The position numbers and the translations under genes are program-made. Below are positions 14,055 through 16,448 of a stretch of DNA of 16,448 nt, piece by piece. The notes beneath the pieces are model-generated. The model did no database searches. It was not told the origin of the DNA and was given only the letters and a program-made list of their open reading frames with translations. Every line of letters begins with the position of its first letter. Within the stretch, counting starts at the first letter, position 1. Source of the stretch: Comamonas sp. (GTDB lineage: Bacteria > Pseudomonadota > Gammaproteobacteria > Burkholderiales > Burkholderiaceae_C). The stretch is taken from the NCBI GenBank assembly GCA_019236485.1, contig JAFAIY010000206.1:1-16448 (forward strand), written 5' to 3'.

Positions 14055-15609
14055 GTATTCATACGGAATTTTGTATTTTGCAAATGCTTGTGAAAATTGA
14101 CTTCTTCGTTTTAATGTACTTCCCAGTTCGGTGGCATTTTTAAACTCTTCTTTACTTGCTTTTATATTGAATCCTTGAATGCTTTCGCTATGGATAACCG
14201 AATTTGTTTGGAGGTTTTTTATGATTGAGTTAAATTTTTCAACCTTTTTTTCTTCAAAAGCTATTTGATATAAATCAATCTCTGAGATGGATGTTGCTGA
14301 TGTGTGAAGAGATAGGCTTTGCTTAACATCTTTTAATATTTCATTAACAAAGGATTTCTTTTTTTATATCTAGTTTCTCTACTCTGGATACTTCAATTAA
14401 TTCAATTATTAAATTATTTAAGCTATCTGTTGATATGTGCTTGCTAATTAAATTGGAGTATTCGGAGTGTTCAATTATTGTCTTGATTGCTTCAATTAAT
14501 GTTGCAATATTGGATTTCGAGCTTATTGAGAAGAGTTCTTCAGAAAATAATTTGCATTTTGAAAAAAGGTCTTGATTTTGAAATTCGACAGCAGATTTTT
14601 TTAATGATTCTATATAGCCATCAATTGATTTAATATTGGTTATTAAATTTATCTTCGAAACATCATCCAGCATTTTTTTAATGCCTGACAGATAGTCATC
14701 AACAACAACACCTCGTTTAGACTCAATTTCAGTTTTGAAAGAATCATCATCATCTTTCCCTTGAACTAAAGAAAACTGTCTTATGTATTTTGTTCTTTTG
14801 ATTGACTTTGTAATTTCTTCCAACGTATGAGTCTTACCACTTGACCTAGGTCCAATTAAAATATTTAACCCGGTTGATATTTTTTGACCATTCTGAAATA
14901 TCTGCCAAAGACTATTTCCATCTTCTTTTGATAAGAAGACTTTAGTTTTGTCTTTTAAGCATAGCTTAATTGATTCTAGGCTTATTTCACCGCAATCTAA
15001 ATATGTTTGTCTCGGCGCAAAAGAACCCATGTCTTTTCGTATTCGAGTATCGCTGAAAAGTACGGGAGTTAATTTTGAACTATCTTTTATGTTTCTTATA
15101 AATTTTTTTGCGCTATCAACTTCACCTGAGGAAATGAAAGGCTCTAGCTTTTCTAGAGTACTTCCATAAATAGGTGGTTTTTTATCGTAATGTGGAATTA
15201 TTAGATAATTGTTTAAGTCGACGAATATTTTATGAAGCTCTTCAAAAGTAATACTGTCAGTGTTTTTTATAATTTTTTCTCTGACTTTGTTGCATTTTTC
15301 TTGAAAATCGTCAACTTCTGTTTCTTTGGCAATTAATAAAATGTGACCATATTCTAGATTTATCTCTATTCCGGGGAATACGGTAATTCCGAGTGTTTCT
15401 TTGATTTGTAAATACTGTTCTGTATTAAATAGATCATGGTTTGTTATAGCAACTGCATCTAGTTGACAATCATTTACGTATTTTTTGAAGTTTTCAATGC
15501 AGAAATCAAAATGTTTATCGCTTATGGTTGGAATTGTATGGATATGAAAATCAATTTTTTCATAATTAAATTGAATTAATTTAAATCGAAATAATATTCT
15601 TGAGGCCAT
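13545..15609 (-). pseudogene. PHP-phosphoesterase / ABC-type ATPase fusion, frameshifted in an A7 run
   Basis: A protein of about 690 residues if repaired: an N-terminal PHP metal-dependent phosphoesterase joined to an SMC/Rad50-like ABC ATPase, an architecture I know from TrlF-like ATPases often found among defence genes. The Walker A lies in the first part and the ABC signature and Walker B in the second, so one polypeptide must span both. The coding strand has an A7 run at 14365-14359. Reading through as written stops at 14344-14346. Dropping one A joins it to a frame with no stop all the way to 13545. The ATG at 15609 lies inside the end of the nuclease gene; GTG at 15618 is an alternative. 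Very AT-rich, unlike its neighbours, so probably acquired. Whether the shift is mutation, switching or sequencing error is unknown. Confidence 0.75.
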
Positions 15610-15618
15610 AAGAAACAC
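14344..15618 (-). CDS. N-terminal part of the PHP-ATPase (PHP domain and Walker A)
   Basis: 424 residues counted from the GTG at 15618. PHP metal ligands are all present: H25/H27 in DFHIHT, H61/D62 in ITNHD, E85 in GIEIN, H92, H143 in IIPHYD and D190 in FSDTR. A short linker rich in FAPRQTYLDC leads to the Walker A GPRSSGKT (256-263). A helical, lysine- and serine-rich insert of about 150 residues follows, and the frame ends at an abrupt TAA just after the A7 run, without a Walker B. Confidence 0.75.
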   Translation of the reverse strand: MFLMASRILFRFKLIQFNYEKIDFHIHTIPTISDKHFDFCIENFKKYVNDCQLDAVAITNHDLFNTEQYLQIKETLGITVFPGIEINLEYGHILLIAKETEVDDFQEKCNKVREKIIKNTDSITFEELHKIFVDLNNYLIIPHYDKKPPIYGSTLEKLEPFISSGEVDSAKKFIRNIKDSSKLTPVLFSDTRIRKDMGSFAPRQTYLDCGEISLESIKLCLKDKTKVFLSKEDGNSLWQIFQNGQKISTGLNILIGPRSSGKTHTLEEITKSIKRTKYIRQFSLVQGKDDDDSFKTEIESKRGVVVDDYLSGIKKMLDDVSKINLITNIKSIDGYIESLKKSAVEFQNQDLFSKCKLFSEELFSISSKSNIATLIEAIKTIIEHSEYSNLISKHISTDSLNNLIIELIEVSRVEKLDIKKEILC

Positions 15619-16112
15619 GGCCCAAACCGCGACTTAGTCACAAACTCAATACCCGCCTGCTTGGCCGCAGGCGTGAGGTAATGCCGATCTCCTTCAGCTG
15701 TCAGTAATTTCGCTTCAACAGCCTTGGCCAACCATTCGGCAGTCTTCATGCCGTGCTTGGCTGCAATTTTTGAAGTGGAGAGTTTTTGTGTGCCATTGCT
15801 ACTGACTTCCTCATCGCTGCCATCTGCATTTCCATTGGCGGGAGCGGATTCCTGCTCGACGGAACTGACCCGCTCCATGGTGATGCGCACTTCATCGCTG
15901 ATTCGGATGATGCGCTGCGCTTCTTCATAGGTGTCTTTGTAGAGTTCGGCATCGTCATCGCGGCGGATAAGGATGCCCATTTCGTTGTTATTGATCTGGC
16001 TGAACTCGTAGAGGTTCAGGCTGGTGACGATGGCGTTTTCTTCGTTCAGATAGCACTTGGCATGCAGGTTTTTGCAAAAGCTGGTGCGGATATAGCTTGC
16101 GCCTTGAGCCAT
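15576..16112 (-). CDS. C-terminal fragment of the PLD-like protein (HKD motif and C-terminal domain)
   Basis: 178 residues from an ATG that is probably just the out-of-frame ATGG of the true Trp codon. It carries the HAK motif about 19 residues in, the ISDEVRITMERV helix, the linker and the KTAEWLAKAVEAKLL winged-helix-like region. It has no ribosome site of its own. Confidence 0.55.
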   Translation of the reverse strand: MAQGASYIRTSFCKNLHAKCYLNEENAIVTSLNLYEFSQINNNEMGILIRRDDDAELYKDTYEEAQRIIRISDEVRITMERVSSVEQESAPANGNADGSDEEVSSNGTQKLSTSKIAAKHGMKTAEWLAKAVEAKLLTAEGDRHYLTPAAKQAGIEFVTKSRFGPCFLWPQEYYFDLN

Positions 16113-16312
16113 TCGATTTCCTGCGGCTGCAGCTCGCTTTTGCCGTAGACGATGCGTACATCGATCTTGAGGCGGTTTTTGTCTTCCAGCAGCTCCTTGA
16201 TACGGTCATTGAGCTTGAGAAAGGGGCTGATGAGAACCAGCCTTTCTTTGGCGCCTTTGATCAATTCTTCTAGAAAGTAATTGGTCGCTGACGTGTTTAG
16301 GAATTTGGCCAT
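16046..16312 (-). CDS. N-terminal fragment of the PLD-like protein
   Basis: 88 residues; the first 71 or so are PLD-like, followed by an unrelated tail (AISAPAFAKTCMPSAI) that looks like out-of-frame translation. It lacks the HKD motif and would be inactive alone. Confidence 0.55.
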   Translation of the reverse strand: MAKFLNTSATNYFLEELIKGAKERLVLISPFLKLNDRIKELLEDKNRLKIDVRIVYGKSELQPQEIEWLKAQAISAPAFAKTCMPSAI

Positions 16313-16448
16313 GTTGTTTCAACTACTGTGCAAGATGTCTCCTACAGCTGAGTCTAAGTGCAACGTTGCGGTTTTTCTAAAAATCGCTTTCAAACGACAA
16401 GATTAAGATGTACGGTCCCAGGAAGTCATGGTGCATTCTTCAACTCAG

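Larger units (their letters stand above)
15576..16312 (-). pseudogene. Phospholipase-D-like nuclease family protein, frameshifted
   Basis: About 245 residues when repaired. The first part, from the ATG at 16312-16310 (MAKFLNTSATNYFLEELI), has the PLD-fold stretch RLVLISPFLKLNDRIKELL and DVRIVYGK. The second contains the HKD-type motif in KNLHAKCYLNE, with glutamate where aspartate is usual, then TSLNL. After a Ser/Glu-rich linker comes a probable winged-helix region ending in RFGPCFLWP. Members of this superfamily cut nucleic acids or phospholipids; one HKD per chain implies a dimer (family knowledge). The frame breaks near 16098-16105: EIEWLKA continues as SYIRTSFCKNLHAK only after one base is added. 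It has normal, not AT-rich, composition and ends just inside the AT-rich block. No clear ribosome site precedes the ATG. Confidence 0.75.

Noticed and set aside
14344..14370. Programmed -1 ribosomal frameshift at the A7 run of the ATPase
   Set aside because: A -1 shift leads to a stop within about a dozen codons; the continuing frame requires +1 (or loss of one A), so the classic slippery-site mechanism does not fit.
16313..16448. Promoter or operator upstream of the nuclease, including the perfect palindrome GCAACGTTGC at 16360-16369
   Set aside because: No convincing -35/-10 pair and the palindrome is isolated and short; a GGAGA at a distance of about 26 nt is too far to serve as the ribosome site.

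Overview
The window is mostly high-GC DNA with the gene content, codon use and gene order of a betaproteobacterium of the Comamonadaceae (Comamonas/Delftia/Acidovorax type). The basis is the aceE-aceF-lpdA pyruvate dehydrogenase operon with a lipoyl domain fused to E3, a FixJ-type two-component system divergent from it, and a short palindromic intergenic repeat that I recognise as typical of that family. The genus is an inference.

Layout. Positions 1-5624, all minus strand, read leftwards: a PAS histidine kinase and its LuxR/FixJ-type response regulator (overlapping by ATGA), then folD, then the first two thirds of prlC (oligopeptidase A), which runs off the left edge. Positions 5625-6000 are a divergent control region rich in repeats and palindromes. 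Positions 6001-13029, plus strand: aceE (E1), aceF (E2, two lipoyl domains), a SMI1/KNR4-like protein of unknown role, and lpdA (E3 with its own lipoyl domain), closed by a strong UUCG-loop terminator. E1, E2 and E3 together turn pyruvate into acetyl-CoA, CO2 and NADH. The neighbouring sensor pair may control this operon (inference from position).

From about 13250 to 15600 the DNA becomes strikingly AT-rich and looks acquired. It holds, on the minus strand and converging on lpdA, a cassette of a phospholipase-D-like nuclease (15576-16312, not itself AT-rich), a PHP-phosphoesterase/ABC-ATPase fusion (13545-15609), and a small protein (13270-13564) that is only visible when a frame change is allowed. 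The composition and architecture suggest a mobile, possibly anti-phage, module. Each of the three genes carries one apparent single-base frameshift, two of them in homopolymer runs (A7 and T8 on the coding strand), while the core genes next door are intact. This is either real decay or switching, or sequencing error, and it decides whether the module is functional.
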